Source: Rhizophagus irregularis (taxonomy: Eukaryota > Glomeromycota > Glomeromycetes > Glomerales > Glomeraceae). From it: a stretch of 64,000 nt of DNA. Numbering within the stretch: the stretch's first letter is position 1; each line of letters begins with the position of its first letter. The notes beneath the pieces were generated by a model. That model had not been told where the DNA came from. It saw only the letters and a program-made list of their open reading frames with translations, and ran no database searches. The translations under genes and the position numbers were made by a program. Shown here in pieces: positions 62,301 to 64,000 of the stretch. The DNA lies in NCBI RefSeq assembly GCF_026210795.1, contig NC_089454.1, forward strand, positions 2,480,001-2,544,000. Reading direction: 5' to 3'.

Positions 62301-63535
62301 CTTCAATCAATGCGATTTCACGTGTTAAAGCATATATTAACGCCTTGGCTATAAAAATAAAAAAATTTTTTTTTCTTTAATAAATTTTTTCAAAATTTTC
62401 TCCCTACTTTTCTTTTTAATTAATTACCTTGAGTTTCGTCCAATCCATATGAAGTTCCATCTGGTAATTTACCAATGACACTATTTTCAGTAATTTTCTT
62501 TGCTACTTTATCATAAGTATATGTATCGGAAACACTTAATTTTATAATTTTTTCATATTTACATAAAACTGATAAATCAAATTGAAATCCTGAAGCTCTA
62601 GTATACATTGGAGTTTCAACTTTAATATCAATATTACATTCTCCATTAAGATTAGGAGCCAAATATTTATCAAAAGGTAAAGAATAAGGTTTCATTGTTT
62701 GAAGAGTTTTAAGAATATGATAATATGCTTCTGTATAAATACTTGTCGATTCTATTAAAAATCTTTTTTCCAAAGAATTTCTTATTATCCTATCATAATT
62801 CGAAATTTCATTTAATGCTATAGAATAAATTGATGAATCAATAAAACTAATATCAATTTCAGCATGATCATCATATTTAGCTAAAATTTTTTCATCTCTT
62901 GATGCAACTATACCAAAATAAATTGAATATAAACCTTCACTATTTGTAAAATTATTTAATTGAGCTCTTCTAGATGGTAATAAAAGTATAACTAAATTAC
63001 CAGTTAATAATCTTTTACATTTTTCCCAATATTCTCTTCTTTCAAATTCATCTTTTGCATCACGAATTTTTGGAGGAGTAAATCTTAAAGTACAAGCAAA
63101 ACCTTTTTTTCTATCACAAATAATATTAACGAATTGTATATAAGGATATACATATAAATCACTATTATCATTTCCTGTATATCTACCACCTTCATCTTGC
63201 ATTTTTTTTAATTCTTTAGACCAATTTTGTGATAAGTCATTCAAGAAATTTGATAAACCACCACGTATTGGATTTAACATATCTTCTCTTAAAAGACGAA
63301 ATTGTGTATCAAGTAATTTAGCGGCTCCATCAGGTAAAAAATGTGGAGTATCAGGAAGTGAAGAAGGTAAAAAGGGCGGACGATCACATAACATTTCTTT
63401 TATTGTAGGAATAATAGATATGTCAGAAATCTTTATAAAATCATTATCATGTCTTTTATCATTTTGTGATAATTCTCCTGGTGGATCATAAGATCTTATA
63501 AAATCAGACTTTCTATAATATTTCTGATTACTCAT
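59353..63535 (-). CDS. ZNFX1-type RNA helicase, short form (gene C)
   Basis: Exons in coding order: 63535-62428, 62348-62301, 62222-62086, 62002-59699, 59619-59353; 1287 residues. Exons 2 and 3 are 48 and 137 bases in the same phases as exons 4 and 5 of genes A and B. The first ATG follows an in-frame TAG 13 codons upstream. After MSNQKYYRKSDFIRS the sequence aligns with the paralogs at YDPPGELS, that is, inside their exon 3. The helicase core is complete: GPPGTGKT (Lys about 392), CEEAGE, GDHNQLRP, DNFQGEE, SRAREGMYLIGN. The NFX1-type fingers start but the protein ends after CPSCVMCAQI, so the last fingers, RING-like part and RZ finger are absent. No stops or frameshifts break it. It may be a functional short paralog or a recent truncated duplicate. 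Confidence 0.88.
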
Positions 63536-64000
63536 ATTTGATAAAAGTTCAAAATACGATAAAAATTTACTCTATTAATAAATATATCAAATAAAAAATA
63601 TTTATAAATGAGTTGATGAAAAAAGGATTTTTCTTAAAACAACAGTTATTAAATATCCTAATATGTGTCACAAGTACGTATTCAAATGATCTACTTACTA
63701 AATTTGTAGACAATAACGGCTATAACATAGAGTTTAAGAACTGACGTGATACAAAATTCAGTGATTACAATAATTTGTGGCGTGAATCAAAAAGAATGTA
63801 AGTTTTTTTCTTTATCTTTTTGACATGTGTAAAACTTGTGATTTTATTATTTTGTGGCTGTTAACTTATGCGATTTTGTTATTGTGTTATTATTTGTATT
63901 ATTTGTCAAAATTTATATAGATTCTTTTTGTGATAATTGATTTTTTTCATGCATAGTTTAGTTGCACTGATTCTGCATGTAACATGTAAATATATTAAAA
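63536..64000. other. Upstream flank of gene C, no gene seen
   Basis: AT-rich sequence without counterparts of exons 1 and 2 of genes A and B, which confirms that gene C lacks the N-terminal domain. Nothing else is recognised. Confidence 0.5.

Noticed and set aside
1-64000. CRISPR arrays, bacterial operons, ribosome binding sites
   Set aside because: The genes are intron-bearing and the tandem repeats lack the alternating repeat-spacer pattern; this is eukaryotic nuclear DNA.

Overview
The window reads as nuclear DNA of an arbuscular mycorrhizal fungus, most likely Rhizophagus or a close relative. The reasons are a strongly AT-rich sequence, genes split by many short GT-AG introns of about 45-100 bases, kinases with Cys-rich N-terminal halves that are hugely expanded in that group, BTB relics, and dense small transposable elements. 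This identification is inference from gene style; no marker gene is present.

Layout. 0-9 kb: repeats only (nested foldback elements, a duplicated gene fragment at 2.6 and 7.9 kb, first copy of a 2.35 kb dispersed repeat, pyrimidine tracts). 9.3-11.7 kb: an intact five-exon kinase gene (minus). 12.4 kb: BTB/BACK relic. 13.4-15.8 kb: second, inverted copy of the 2.35 kb repeat. 16-18.3 kb: relic coding pieces and four palindromic elements. 18.8-26.7 kb: an 11-exon gene for a ZNFX1-type helicase (gene A, minus). 27-36 kb: transposon remnants, a kinase pseudogene, a 3 x 501 bp tandem array and a 390 bp palindrome. 36.6-38.0 kb: intact six-exon short-chain dehydrogenase (minus). 38.5-40.3 kb: a second kinase pseudogene (plus) split by a hAT-like element with an exact 8 bp target duplication. 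41-50 kb: small repeats, third copy of the 2.35 kb repeat, a Tc1-like element. 50.3-57.9 kb: helicase gene B (11 exons, minus). 59.4-63.5 kb: helicase gene C (5 exons, minus), lacking both ends.

The main biological content is the head-to-tail family of three paralogous ZNFX1/Hrr1/SAD-3-like RNA helicases with NFX1-type zinc fingers. Shared exon boundaries and phases show that they descend from one gene. A and B are full length but differ at both ends: A has an RGG-rich N terminus and an altered RZ zinc finger, while B has no RGG box and a complete-looking RZ motif. C keeps the whole helicase core but has lost the N-terminal domain, the RING-like and RZ ends. Family members in other fungi and animals act in small-RNA silencing and antiviral defence. 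These copies therefore sit, perhaps meaningfully, in a transposon-rich neighbourhood. Exon coordinates in the entries were derived by hand from splice sites, reading phase and comparison among paralogs.
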